From contig NZ_JQGJ02000003.1 of assembly GCF_000802155.2 (NCBI RefSeq), forward strand, positions 496,001 through 560,000: a stretch of DNA of 64,000 nucleotides, given 5' to 3'. Both the position numbers and the translations under genes were made by a program. Of the stretch, positions 7,640-16,755 are shown piece after piece. The notes under the pieces were generated by a model. It saw nothing but the letters and a program-made list of their open reading frames with translations. It was not told where the DNA came from and ran no database searches. Within the stretch, counting starts at the first letter, position 1; every line of letters begins with the position of its first letter. The stretch comes from Pseudomonas frederiksbergensis. Its GTDB lineage: Bacteria > Pseudomonadota > Gammaproteobacteria > Pseudomonadales > Pseudomonadaceae.

Positions 7640-8581
7640 TCAAACATTCGGGCAAGGCACCGGAGCCCAGTCACCCAGGTCCGGGTTTTTGCACATGCTG
7701 TTCACCTGAGTAGTACCCGCGCTGGCAACCTGCTTGCTTTCATCCTGCTTGGCCTTGGCGGTCTGCAGGGTCTTCTCGGTGGCGACCGCTTCTTTGGGCA
7801 CGGTTGGCAGCACCGGTGGCTTCTTCGCCGGCTTCACGATTTTCTTGGTCTTGGTACTGGTCTGCGCCACAACCTGGGTAGTGTCAGCCGTCGCTACGGT
7901 CACCACGTCGGTACGCTGCACACCCACTTGCTGCAGGTCTTTCTCGTAAGCCTGGGTGTAGTTGTTCAGGTCTTCGGCAGCCTTGCCGTTCACCGCAACG
8001 ATCAGGTCGTTCGACTCTTTCAGGCCAGCGACGATTTCCGCCAGGCGCTTGCGACCCTCGGTGTCGTTGACAGTCTTGGCCTTGCGGTCGGCAACCAGTT
8101 TGCTGAATGCGTTCTGGTAGCACTGCTGGGAAGCCCTTGCGTACGCGGTGCTGCGGTCGATGTCCGAAGCGCTCTTGCTGACGTCGGCGGCGTAGGAGGC
8201 GATGCGCATGTTGTCGTCGGCGATCTGCTTCTGGCGTTCGGTGTAGTAACCGGCAGCACCACCGGCGAAGGCGCCGCCCGCGGCACCGATGGCGGCGTTG
8301 CGACCACGGTCTTCCTTATCGGCGGTCAGGGCGCCCAGCAGCGCACCACCGACGGCACCGACGGCTGCGCCGGTGACGACCGACTTGGTCATGTTGCCTT
8401 CGGTGGAACGCAGGTGTTGCACCGGCTCGTAGCAGTTCGGGTAGTACTCGACCTTGGTGCTCGACGCGACCTTGGAGGTCGGCGACGTGGCGCAACCGGT
8501 CAGTACGGTGCTGAAGCCGACAGCGACCAGCAGCAGGTGACGCTTGGAAACCGAAGCCAAAGGTTTACGGGAGAAAAGCAT
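7640..8581 (-). CDS. tagQ: TagQ, outer-membrane lipoprotein of the T6SS phosphorylation cascade
   Basis: 313 residues with a lipoprotein signal: basic N-terminus, hydrophobic stretch and lipobox LTGC with Cys30. Two glycine-zipper segments follow (VVTGAAVGAVGGALLGALTA and AAIGAAGGAFAGGAAGYY), then a helical region and a Lys/Pro/Thr-rich tail. It is the last gene of the minus-strand T6SS block, 85 bases downstream of tagR, the same order as tagQRST in P. aeruginosa H1-T6SS. There TagQ holds TagR at the outer membrane and helps switch on PpkA in response to envelope damage. The call rests on lipobox, composition and position; sequence conservation in this family is modest. Confidence 0.85.
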   Translation of the reverse strand: MLFSRKPLASVSKRHLLLVAVGFSTVLTGCATSPTSKVASSTKVEYYPNCYEPVQHLRSTEGNMTKSVVTGAAVGAVGGALLGALTADKEDRGRNAAIGAAGGAFAGGAAGYYTERQKQIADDNMRIASYAADVSKSASDIDRSTAYARASQQCYQNAFSKLVADRKAKTVNDTEGRKRLAEIVAGLKESNDLIVAVNGKAAEDLNNYTQAYEKDLQQVGVQRTDVVTVATADTTQVVAQTSTKTKKIVKPAKKPPVLPTVPKEAVATEKTLQTAKAKQDESKQVASAGTTQVNSMCKNPDLGDWAPVPCPNV

Positions 8582-8666
8582 AGTTGTGTTCTCGTTTAAG
8601 TGTTGACCAGCTCAGCGCGGCGCTATCGCCGCCTGAGTCCCTTCCAAGCTCGCTGACAACGAACAC

Positions 8667-10394
8667 TCAAGACCGCTGAGCATTCGATGCGAGCAATTCC
8701 TTCAATATCGCCGCCGGGTCGGCTCGTTTCTGCTGACGATAAGCCCCGACATGACGAACGAATAATGTTGCACGCGCCACCAGGCTCTTGCCCAGTACCG
8801 GTTTGCGCTCAAGCTCTTCCTTGATGCGCTGGAACTGCGCCTGGATCACGACATCGGTGTAGCGCGTGCCGGTTGCCAGGTTGTCGATGTAGATCGCCAC
8901 CGCGCCGTCCAGCGCACTGCGCCCGTTATCGATGGCCGTGGCGAACAGCGTGGCGCTGGCCTCGTCCTTGGCGTCCAAGGCCGCCTGCCGACTGTTCTGC
9001 AGGTTGGTCAGGCGAATGTTGTAGTTGTTGATGGTCTCGGCCACCAGGGCCGAAGACTGGATCAGGTTGCCCGCCGCTTCCTCGCGCTGCTGGGCGATGA
9101 GCGAGACGTTGCGCTTGAGCTCTTCGTTGACCAGGCCCAGCTCGGCTTGCAGGCGTGGATCAGCGCTGGCGGCGATGATGCTGTCCAATCGCTTGGTCGG
9201 GTCGTCGGCGTCATCGATGGCATCGGTCAGGGACGCGAGTCGCCCTTCTTTCTGCCACTGGGCGAACAATTCCTTGTACCGCGAACGCGGCGCCGACAAC
9301 GCGCCGACGGCCACGCGGAAACCAGTGGTTTCGTTGCTCTGCTCGGTGCCGTCGGCGGCAAACAGCGGGTACTCGCGGCGCATGCCGGTGAACAACGTGC
9401 CCTCGCCTTCCAGGTAATTGCCGCCCTTGACCACAAAGCCGCCATAGGCGCCTTGGCGGCGACCGGCATGCACCAATTGAAAGGATTCCTGGACCATCTC
9501 GGCGGCGTTACCGACCACGTCGAACAAGCCGATGGGGTTCGGCAACCTGGTGCCGATGGGCATCAGCCGCGCGGCCTGGCCGGTGCCGCCGGCAACCTGG
9601 TTGAACACCGCCCAATCGGCCAGCGGCCCGTCGCTTTCGCTGCCTTCCAGGCGTCGTGGGAACAGTCGGCCTTCCAAGTCTTGACGGCTGACGGCGTGCC
9701 CACCCCGGGCGGCGAATTCCCATTCCACTTCGGTGGGCAGGCGCACGAAGCCCAGGCCGCCGTCCTCGGCGGACGTGCCGCGACCGCTCACCGGCAGCAG
9801 GTCCTTGTGATATTTCATCAGCCAGGCGCTGTACACCGCCGAGAAGCGCTCGGCTTCGAACTTCGACAATTTCACCTTGGGCAACCGCCCCGCCACGCCT
9901 TGGGGCAACTCGGCTTGCAAGGTTTCGCAGGCCGGTGCCGGCTCACCGCTGGCCAACGACTGGGCCTGGGCCATGACCTGGGCGTACTGGCGGGCGGTGA
10001 CTTCGTATTTGCCGATGAAATACAGCATCGGCTTGAGCGGCGTCTTGGCGTCGGTCTTTGGCATCAACGGCGTGATGGTCTTGTTCCAGTCCTTGGGCAG
10101 GTCCTTGAGGGTGAACTGGCCGTTGATGAAGTCCCGGCGATAACCGGAGATGAATGACTGTTGATAGCCCGCCTCGCCCTCGCTGAACGGATAACCGAGG
10201 CTGATCTCGCGATCGTCCAGGGTGCCCTGGGCGAGGATGTAGACGTAGCGGAACACCATTTGCCCTTCACATGGCAGCGGCAGGCTGACGTCGTCGGGCA
10301 ATGGCTTGGGGTTGTCCAGCTTGTCCGTGCTCTCATCTGCCCAGGCCAGGCTGGCCAGGCTCAGCGCCACGGCGGCGCCCAATAACTTATACAT
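8667..10394 (-). CDS. tagR: TagR, periplasmic SUMF1/FGE-domain activator of PpkA
   Basis: 575 residues from the ATG at 10394, with AAGGA 7 bases upstream. A Sec signal peptide ends near Ala17. Residues about 95-345 form a formylglycine-generating-enzyme-type domain (YFIGKYEVTARQYAQVMA, FVRLPTEVEWEFAARGG, GLFDVVGNAAEMVQES, GGFVVKGGNYLEG). The C-terminal third is predicted helical/coiled coil. In P. aeruginosa TagR acts in the periplasm upstream of the kinase PpkA to promote T6SS firing, and no enzymatic activity is known for the FGE domain. The gene overlaps tagS by 8 bases. Confidence 0.92.
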   Translation of the reverse strand: MYKLLGAAVALSLASLAWADESTDKLDNPKPLPDDVSLPLPCEGQMVFRYVYILAQGTLDDREISLGYPFSEGEAGYQQSFISGYRRDFINGQFTLKDLPKDWNKTITPLMPKTDAKTPLKPMLYFIGKYEVTARQYAQVMAQAQSLASGEPAPACETLQAELPQGVAGRLPKVKLSKFEAERFSAVYSAWLMKYHKDLLPVSGRGTSAEDGGLGFVRLPTEVEWEFAARGGHAVSRQDLEGRLFPRRLEGSESDGPLADWAVFNQVAGGTGQAARLMPIGTRLPNPIGLFDVVGNAAEMVQESFQLVHAGRRQGAYGGFVVKGGNYLEGEGTLFTGMRREYPLFAADGTEQSNETTGFRVAVGALSAPRSRYKELFAQWQKEGRLASLTDAIDDADDPTKRLDSIIAASADPRLQAELGLVNEELKRNVSLIAQQREEAAGNLIQSSALVAETINNYNIRLTNLQNSRQAALDAKDEASATLFATAIDNGRSALDGAVAIYIDNLATGTRYTDVVIQAQFQRIKEELERKPVLGKSLVARATLFVRHVGAYRQQKRADPAAILKELLASNAQRS

Positions 10395-11583
10395 CGCGAA
10401 TTCCTTCACACGCCTGGATGCGCGCCACCCGCCAGCCACCACATGCCGCCGCGACGGCGCTGACGCCGAGCACGGCCACCAGGGCCAAGGTGTAGTGACG
10501 CACCAGCAGATGACTGGCGTATTCACCGGGCATCTGCGCAAATAAATGATTCAGGCCCGACTGCGCCAGGCCATACAGCCCGGCGCTCAGCAGGGCCGCA
10601 AAGGTGGCGCTGTAGAGCGCCTGCAACACCACGAACAACAACAGCGCCGCCGTGGACACGCCCAACAGGCGCAACACCGACAGTTCCCGGCGCTTGCGCT
10701 CGACCGCCGCCAGGGCACCGGCAAAAATCGCCGCGAACGCGCCGGCCAAGGCCAGCCCGGCGATGATCCAGAACACGATCGACAGATTGCGGCTCAGCGA
10801 TTGCACTTGGGCGATGGTCTGGGCCTGGGTCGAGACCAGCAGGTTCTGCCCGGCGAAAAACTGCCGCAGTGGCTCGACATCGCCGAGGCTGCGGGCATAC
10901 AAGCGAAACGCCGGATACACCCGTTGCCCGCCCATGCCCACCGCATCGCCCGGCCAACCGAACGCGGGCACGGCACGACCGTCGCGGTAATCTTCCGCCG
11001 CTTCGAGCAAGGCCAGCGGCGCGAACAAGCCATCCCGGGCGAAGGCTTCCAGCGGCAACACGTGCAGCACTTGCACCTGGGTGCGCTGCGCCTCGCTGCG
11101 ACCGGCCACTTGCCGACCGAAACTGGCCTGCAACCAATCACCGGCCTTGGCCCCGAGCTTTTCAGCGGCGGTCTGGCTGAGCACCACTTGATCCAAGCCT
11201 TGCGGCACCGGCAGATGATCGAACAACGGATCGCCAGCGGCCGTGGGAATCATCTCGACCGTGACCACCGATACCGCGCTGCTCAAATCCGCCGTCGCCG
11301 CGATCTGCCGGGTGCGCGGCAAGGCGAAGGCGACGTCGCTGCGCTGGCCCAGTTGTTCGACGAATCCGGCGCTGAAACGACCACCGCCCAAAGGGATGAT
11401 TTCCCGGGTGGCCGGGTCGTTCTGCAAGCGTTCGGTCAGGCTGCTGACCAGGCCGAACTTCAGGCCGAACAGCACCAACAACGGTGCCACCACGGCCACC
11501 AACGCCAGCACCGAACACGCCGACAGCCACGCATCGTTGCGGTAATCCTGCCAGGCCAGGGAAGCCACCAGCGCGCCGCGCAT
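10387..11583 (-). CDS. tagS: TagS, ABC transporter permease of the TagQRST sensor
   Basis: 398 residues from the ATG at 11583, with GGGGAGG 7 bases upstream; the frame runs on upstream but only this start has a good Shine-Dalgarno. Topology is MacB/FtsX-like: one N-terminal membrane helix (about 20-45), a large periplasmic domain, then three C-terminal helices (FWIIAGLALAGAFAAIFAGA; ALLLFVVLQALYSATFAALL; YTLALVAVLGVSAVAAACGG). It pairs with the ATPase TagT immediately upstream, whose stop codon overlaps this start (TGATG). Such permeases usually transmit force or signals across the membrane rather than transport. Acting upstream of PpkA is known for the P. aeruginosa homologue. Confidence 0.9.
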   Translation of the reverse strand: MRGALVASLAWQDYRNDAWLSACSVLALVAVVAPLLVLFGLKFGLVSSLTERLQNDPATREIIPLGGGRFSAGFVEQLGQRSDVAFALPRTRQIAATADLSSAVSVVTVEMIPTAAGDPLFDHLPVPQGLDQVVLSQTAAEKLGAKAGDWLQASFGRQVAGRSEAQRTQVQVLHVLPLEAFARDGLFAPLALLEAAEDYRDGRAVPAFGWPGDAVGMGGQRVYPAFRLYARSLGDVEPLRQFFAGQNLLVSTQAQTIAQVQSLSRNLSIVFWIIAGLALAGAFAAIFAGALAAVERKRRELSVLRLLGVSTAALLLFVVLQALYSATFAALLSAGLYGLAQSGLNHLFAQMPGEYASHLLVRHYTLALVAVLGVSAVAAACGGWRVARIQACEGIRDV

Positions 11584-12299
11584 CAGCAAGCCTCCCCGAG
11601 CGTGGCGGTAACGCCGCCATCGGTATCGCGACGGCAACTGATGCGCCGCACTTGCAAGCCGATGGCGCGGGCCAGCGCTTCGTCATGGGTCGCGACCACG
11701 CAGCAGACACCGTGCTCGCGCGCCTGAGCCACCAACAACTGCATGACGCGTTCGGCGTTCAGCGGGTCGAGGGCGGCGGTCGGCTCATCGGCCAGCAACA
11801 GGCGCGGGCCGTGGGCCAAGGCCCGGGCGCAACTGACCCGCTGGCGTTGGCCGACGGAAAGGTCCGCCGGTTTCTTGTCCAGTTGATCGGCAATGTCCAG
11901 TTGTCCGGCCAGGCGCTTCACGCTGCCGTCATCCTTCAAGCCCAGCAGTTTGCGCGACAACTCGATGTTGCCGCGTACGTCCAGGAAGCCCAGCAGGCCA
12001 CCGGTTTGCAGAACATAGCCCAGGTGCCGGCTGCGCAGCTCGGCCAAGGCGCCTTGTTGCGACGCACGCCACAGTTTGGCGATGTCGAGCGGCGCGTTGG
12101 CCGGCGTGAAGTCGAACTGCGCGGCCTGATCCGGTGCGAGCACCAGCGCCAGCAAGTCCAGCAGCGTGCTCTTGCCGCAGCCGCTGGGGCCGACCACCGC
12201 CAGTTGTTCGCCCGCGCGCAGCTGCAGCCGTGGTATCACCAGGCTGTAGCGTTGGCCGCCGGTACCCCGGCTTTTGTGCACTGCGCTCAGGTTCAGCAT
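11583..12299 (-). CDS. tagT: TagT, ABC ATPase of the TagQRST sensor
   Basis: 238 residues from the ATG at 12299. The ABC motifs are complete: Walker [10 protein letters not shown], signature LSVGQRQR (a variant of LSGGQ), and Walker B RLLLADEPT followed by an H-loop (ATHDEA). It partners TagS. Start and stop codons overlap neighbouring genes by a single base on each side (ppkA stop/tagT start, tagT stop/tagS start), so translation is probably coupled. The P. aeruginosa TagT has ATPase activity in vitro and is needed for PpkA-dependent activation of the secretion system. Confidence 0.92.
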   Translation of the reverse strand: MLNLSAVHKSRGTGGQRYSLVIPRLQLRAGEQLAVVGPSGCGKSTLLDLLALVLAPDQAAQFDFTPANAPLDIAKLWRASQQGALAELRSRHLGYVLQTGGLLGFLDVRGNIELSRKLLGLKDDGSVKRLAGQLDIADQLDKKPADLSVGQRQRVSCARALAHGPRLLLADEPTAALDPLNAERVMQLLVAQAREHGVCCVVATHDEALARAIGLQVRRISCRRDTDGGVTATLGEAC

Positions 12300-15200
12300 C
12301 ACGGCAGCGTCGACAACGGAACGCGGTACAACGCATCGCCCGGCTCGGCATCGCCGAAGCGCACCCAGTTGGCGAGGTCGTTGTGGAAGGTTTCGTAGAG
12401 GCGAATCTTCGATTCGAGTTCGTCGATGAAGTCCTCCTGCTCGGCGACGCTCAACGACAACCACAAATCCTGGGTCATGTTCAGCGATTTGCTGCGGTAT
12501 GGCAGGCCTTCCAGGTACTCGCCGAGAATCCCGCCCGTGGCGAGGTTGCCACCCTTGCGCAGGGCCGACGGATCGCGGCTCATGTAGGCACTGGCGCTGG
12601 CGATTTCCTGGAAGAAATCCTTGGGCGAACTCTGGGTCTTGCGCGCCGCGTCGACGATCAGTTTCAGCGATTGTTGAAGGTCGTTGAGTTGCAGCTTGGT
12701 CAGCATCACGCAAACCTGGAACGCCGGCAGCGCCGGGTTGGTCAGGTCGCGGTCGGCGGTCCAGGCGCTGACCAGTTGCGGCGCCTGGCTGGCGGATTTG
12801 CGCCCCAAAAAGTCCATGTGCATTGCATAGCCGACCGCGGCCGATTTGTCGGCCAGGCTTGGCGCGGCGCTGAGCAACGGTACGCTCTGTGGCTTGTTGC
12901 TGCGCACTTGATGGACGAGGTCGGCGAACACCGAACCGATCTCGTCAACACGCTCGCCGAACTTGCGCACGTCGGCACCCGGCACCGGAATGTACAGGTC
13001 ACCGATCTGCGGGTTGGCGTCGGCGGTCAGGGTGCGGTATTGAGTCTGCGCACCGCCATGGGTTTTCTTGCCTGCGTCGCTGAGCAGGTGCAGGGCGTAG
13101 ATCTTGATCTGCTTGCCCAGCGCAGCCTGGCGCACTTCGGCCTCGTTCATTTGCGTGGCGGCAAACGGGTCGTTCTTGCGCAGGGCGCCGGCGTCGGTCA
13201 CCAAGAGGATCAGGCGCCCGCCATAACCGGACCAGTCCATGCCTTCGACGGCTTCCATGACCCCGGCAAACGCATCTTCGTTGAACGAATGGCTCGACAC
13301 CGTGGACGCCTTGACCTGCCGCGCCAATTCCAGGAAGCGTTGCGGGTCGCGGCCCTGTTCAAGGGTGATCAAGGTCTTGGCGACGTATTCCAGGCCCGGC
13401 GTTTTCTTGGTGCTGCTGCGAAAACCCACCATGCCGAAGCTGACACTGTCCAACTCGCCGCGCTCGGCGATGCGGGTTTGCAGTTGATGGACCACGTCGC
13501 GGACCTGGTCGATGTAGGGTTGCATCGATACGGTGGTGTCCACCACCAGCACCACGGCGGTACGGAACGCGTCGGCGTTGGCGGTGGTGATCGGCGTGTT
13601 GCTCGCAGCCTTGGGGGTACTGCCGGGATCGATGGACGCCACGTTCAGCAACTGCACCGGCTGACCGTTTTCATCGAGGCTCTCGCGGGAATCGAAGATC
13701 GGCAAGAGATAAAACTGGTTCTGTGGCACGGCGGTGGCGGCGGGTTCCAGGGCCAGCACTTGCTGGTTTTCCTGGGGGCTCTGCTGGGCCTTGAGCAACA
13801 CATTCCTGGCCGCCGAAGGGTTAGCCAGGAGCTTTTCCACTTCGCCAGGCTGACGCAGGAACATCACCGGCGCACGGCCGGAACGTTCGGTGAACTTGAG
13901 CACCAGGCTCTGCTTCCAGTCGCTGACCTGGGCGGCGGGCAACCAGCCGTCGCTGCGCCCGTCGGTGGCTGCGCCGACCCGTACCCAGGCGCTGCCATCG
14001 ATGTCTTTGCGCTGATACACATATAGCACCGAAAACGCTGGCAGCGCCTTGCCCGGTGCGGCGCCCGGCGCGTCGGCGAGTTTCGCCCCCGGCTTGCTGA
14101 GCACACGCTGGAACAGGGTCTTCTTGCCGGCCATCAGCAGCGGACGCTGGCCGCCGTCGACCTCGGCTGCCACGGGCGGCTGGGCCGCAGGGGTGACCGC
14201 AGGCACGTCGGGAGTCTTCGGTGGCGACACTTGCGGCGGCTTGGCCGAGGGGGTCGTGGCCACTGGCGTCTTACCCTCTTTGCCATCGTCACCGGCCAAC
14301 CACCAATAACCCGCGCCGCCCAACGCCAGCGCCACGGCGACCGCCACGGCGGCCAAGGCGAACACCGGCCCCTTGCGTTGCTCCGAGACCGTGGATTGCG
14401 GTGTTGGCTTGATCGGCGAAGGTACAGGTTTGGATTGTGGCTGTGAGTAAGCCGGCCCGCTGGGAATGTCGATGGAAACGGGCGTCAGGCCCGCCAAATC
14501 ATCCACCGCAGGCGGCGCGACAGGCAGTTCAAACGACAACGGCCGGATCAACGTCGCTTCCGCAGATGCCTCCGGCAAGTTATCCAACGCGCGCAGCAAC
14601 GCCGCCGCATCCGGGAAACGCTCCGCCGGATCCTTCGCCAACAACTTGCGCAACACGTCCTGGTAACGGCCGTGATGCACCGGCAACTCCGGCAACGGTT
14701 CGGTCAGGTGCGCCAGGGCCGTGGAGAGTGCGTCATTGCCGGTGTACGGCAGCTTGCCGACGAGGATTTCGTAGAGCACTACGCCCAGGGCGTAAAGGTC
14801 GGCGCGGCCGTCGATGTCTTGTCCACGGGCCTGTTCCGGGCTCATGTAGCTGGGCGTGCCGACGGCAAAGCCGGCCTGGGTGAATTGGGTGCGGTCGTCC
14901 AGGGACTTGGCGATGCCGAAGTCCGACAACACCGCCGTGCCATCGGCGCGGAAGAGGATGTTGGCCGGCTTGACGTCACGGTGGACCAGGCCCAGCCCGT
15001 GGGCATAGCCCAGGGCCGAGGCGATCTGGCGAATGTAGGTCAGCCCCTGCTCCGGCGTCAGGCCCGCGGCGATGCGTTCCTTGAGCGTGCCGTTGGGCAG
15101 GTATTCCATCGCCATGTAATACAGCTCACCGACGTTGCCGATGTCATGGATGGTGACGGTGTGCGGGTGCGACAGGCGCGCCAGGGTCTTGCCTTCGCGC

Positions 15201-15373
15201 AAAAAGCGCTCGCAGAACGTCGGGTCGGCTGCCAGGGCGGCGGCCATGACTTTCAACGCCACCTTGCGCTCCAGCGAGCGTTGGGTCGCCAGGTACACGC
15301 TGGCCATCGCGCCTTCGCCGATCTCGCCGTCGATGTCGTAGCCGGGGATGACAATGTTCAGGGTCAAGCTCAT
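12299..15373 (-). CDS. ppkA: PpkA, membrane Ser/Thr kinase activating the T6SS
   Basis: 1024 residues. The N-terminal Hanks-type kinase domain (about 10-270) is intact: glycine loop IGEGAMASVYLA, ALKVMAA lysine, catalytic VHRDVKPANILF, LSDFGIAKS and GTPSYMSPEQARG. A Pro-rich stretch and one membrane helix (about 345-365) follow, then a periplasmic part with a von Willebrand A domain near residues 605-800. Its metal site reads D-T-T-V-S rather than D-x-S-x-S. PpkA phosphorylates the Fha scaffold on threonine to trigger secretion, antagonised by PppA. The gene overlaps pppA by 4 bases and tagT by 1. Confidence 0.96.
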   Translation of the reverse strand: MSLTLNIVIPGYDIDGEIGEGAMASVYLATQRSLERKVALKVMAAALAADPTFCERFLREGKTLARLSHPHTVTIHDIGNVGELYYMAMEYLPNGTLKERIAAGLTPEQGLTYIRQIASALGYAHGLGLVHRDVKPANILFRADGTAVLSDFGIAKSLDDRTQFTQAGFAVGTPSYMSPEQARGQDIDGRADLYALGVVLYEILVGKLPYTGNDALSTALAHLTEPLPELPVHHGRYQDVLRKLLAKDPAERFPDAAALLRALDNLPEASAEATLIRPLSFELPVAPPAVDDLAGLTPVSIDIPSGPAYSQPQSKPVPSPIKPTPQSTVSEQRKGPVFALAAVAVAVALALGGAGYWWLAGDDGKEGKTPVATTPSAKPPQVSPPKTPDVPAVTPAAQPPVAAEVDGGQRPLLMAGKKTLFQRVLSKPGAKLADAPGAAPGKALPAFSVLYVYQRKDIDGSAWVRVGAATDGRSDGWLPAAQVSDWKQSLVLKFTERSGRAPVMFLRQPGEVEKLLANPSAARNVLLKAQQSPQENQQVLALEPAATAVPQNQFYLLPIFDSRESLDENGQPVQLLNVASIDPGSTPKAASNTPITTANADAFRTAVVLVVDTTVSMQPYIDQVRDVVHQLQTRIAERGELDSVSFGMVGFRSSTKKTPGLEYVAKTLITLEQGRDPQRFLELARQVKASTVSSHSFNEDAFAGVMEAVEGMDWSGYGGRLILLVTDAGALRKNDPFAATQMNEAEVRQAALGKQIKIYALHLLSDAGKKTHGGAQTQYRTLTADANPQIGDLYIPVPGADVRKFGERVDEIGSVFADLVHQVRSNKPQSVPLLSAAPSLADKSAAVGYAMHMDFLGRKSASQAPQLVSAWTADRDLTNPALPAFQVCVMLTKLQLNDLQQSLKLIVDAARKTQSSPKDFFQEIASASAYMSRDPSALRKGGNLATGGILGEYLEGLPYRSKSLNMTQDLWLSLSVAEQEDFIDELESKIRLYETFHNDLANWVRFGDAEPGDALYRVPLSTLP

Positions 15374-16101
15374 GACGGCACCTTCACGACGACCACGGTG
15401 ATGTTGTCCGGCGCGCCGCGCATCAGGCCCAGGGACACCAGGCTGCTGGCGATTTCGCCGGGCTCGTCGTGGCTCAATACTTCACGGATTTCCTCGTCCT
15501 CGACGGTCTTGGTCAGGCCGTCGCTGCACAACAGATAGCTGTCGCCGGGCACCAACAGCAGTTCGGTCAGCGCCAGGTTCAGTTGCGCCTCGACACCGAT
15601 GGCGCGGGTGACGATGTTGGCGCGCGGATGCACGCGGGCCTCGGCTTCGCTGAGCAGGCCGCTGTCCTGCAAGTCCTGGACGTAGCTGTGATCCCGGGAG
15701 ATGCCTTCGAGCACGCCGTCGCGCAGGCGATACAAACGGCTGTCACCGGCCCATAGGCACATGCCACGCAGGTCGCGGGCGGCCAACACCACCACGGTGC
15801 TGCCCATCATGGTCACGCCACGATTGGCGGTTTCTTCCCGCACGGCGGCGTTGACCCGCAGCAGGTCGCTTTGCAGCGCCGCGACGTATTCGTCCAGCGA
15901 ACGTCCCACGGCAATGCTGCGCAGGCTGTCGACGATCAGGCTGCTGACATAGTCGCCCGCCGCGTGTCCGCCCATGCCGTCGGCCACCACCCAGAGGCCA
16001 TTTTCCGGCAGGTCCAGGCAGGCGTCTTCGTTGACCTGGCGGACCATGCCGACGTGGCTCTTGCTTGCAGACTTGATTGCTTTTCCGGCACTTGGACGCA
16101 T
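15370..16101 (-). CDS. pppA: PppA, PP2C-type phosphatase opposing PpkA
   Basis: 243 residues with the PPM/PP2C motifs: VNEDACL, VVADGMGGHAAGD (metal-binding Asp and Gly), LWAGDSRLYRLRDG, LLCSDGLTK and GAPDNITVVVVK. It removes phosphate from phospho-Thr on Fha in the cytoplasm and resets the T6SS. The gene overlaps ppkA by 4 bases and begins right after the tagF stop codon, so kinase and phosphatase are made together. Confidence 0.95.
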   Translation of the reverse strand: MRPSAGKAIKSASKSHVGMVRQVNEDACLDLPENGLWVVADGMGGHAAGDYVSSLIVDSLRSIAVGRSLDEYVAALQSDLLRVNAAVREETANRGVTMMGSTVVVLAARDLRGMCLWAGDSRLYRLRDGVLEGISRDHSYVQDLQDSGLLSEAEARVHPRANIVTRAIGVEAQLNLALTELLLVPGDSYLLCSDGLTKTVEDEEIREVLSHDEPGEIASSLVSLGLMRGAPDNITVVVVKVPS

Positions 16102-16755
16102 CTACACAACACCTTCTTGGCCGAGCAAAAATTGCGCAAAATCAGCCGCCGCCGGTAATCCCTGGCAGCGCATCAAACCGGGCGCGATGCGCTCCGAACC
16201 CTGGCCCCACCACAGGCTCGCGCCTTCGCAGGACGACTCGGCCAGGGCGCTCATGCGCCGTTGCGGGTCGGTGGCATCGAAGCGATGCAGGCTGGCGAAG
16301 CGACTGCTCGGGGTGCGCGGCAGGTACATCGGGCCGCCCAAGGTTTCCAGCTGTTCGTTGAAGGCTTCGAAACTCGCCTCCACGCTCAGCGTGCTCAGCA
16401 ACAGATTCTCGACCCGCTCGAACCAATCGTCCGCGCCACCGACCACCGAGGCCGGGTCGGCATCCGGCTCCAGCAATACCGCGATGGTCAGCGGGAAATA
16501 ACGCCCGACCCGATCGATGCTCGGCATCACCACGCCCACTGCCGCATCCGGCCCGCACACACCCGGTGCGACCATGAAGCGCCACAGCGGACTGACCAGA
16601 TAGGCGTCCAGCCAACGCTCGCCGAGGCTGCTCTGGCTGGCGAGCAAACCCGCCGCCAACCAGGAGTCCCACGGGCCGATAAAACCCTGGGGCAAGCCAC
16701 GGCTGACGAAATCCCCGCGGCTGGCCAACTTTCCATAGAAGCCCGGTGTACTCAT
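16102..16755 (-). CDS. tagF: TagF, post-translational T6SS repressor
   Basis: 217 residues of the TagF (DUF2094/ImpM) family, with the N-terminal signature GFYGKLASRGDFVSRGLP and a following WDSWL motif. In P. aeruginosa TagF represses T6SS assembly at the Fha level, independently of the kinase pathway. It is a separate gene here, whereas in some species it is fused to a PppA domain. It overlaps tssM by 4 bases and abuts pppA. Confidence 0.92.
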   Translation of the reverse strand: MSTPGFYGKLASRGDFVSRGLPQGFIGPWDSWLAAGLLASQSSLGERWLDAYLVSPLWRFMVAPGVCGPDAAVGVVMPSIDRVGRYFPLTIAVLLEPDADPASVVGGADDWFERVENLLLSTLSVEASFEAFNEQLETLGGPMYLPRTPSSRFASLHRFDATDPQRRMSALAESSCEGASLWWGQGSERIAPGLMRCQGLPAAADFAQFLLGQEGVV

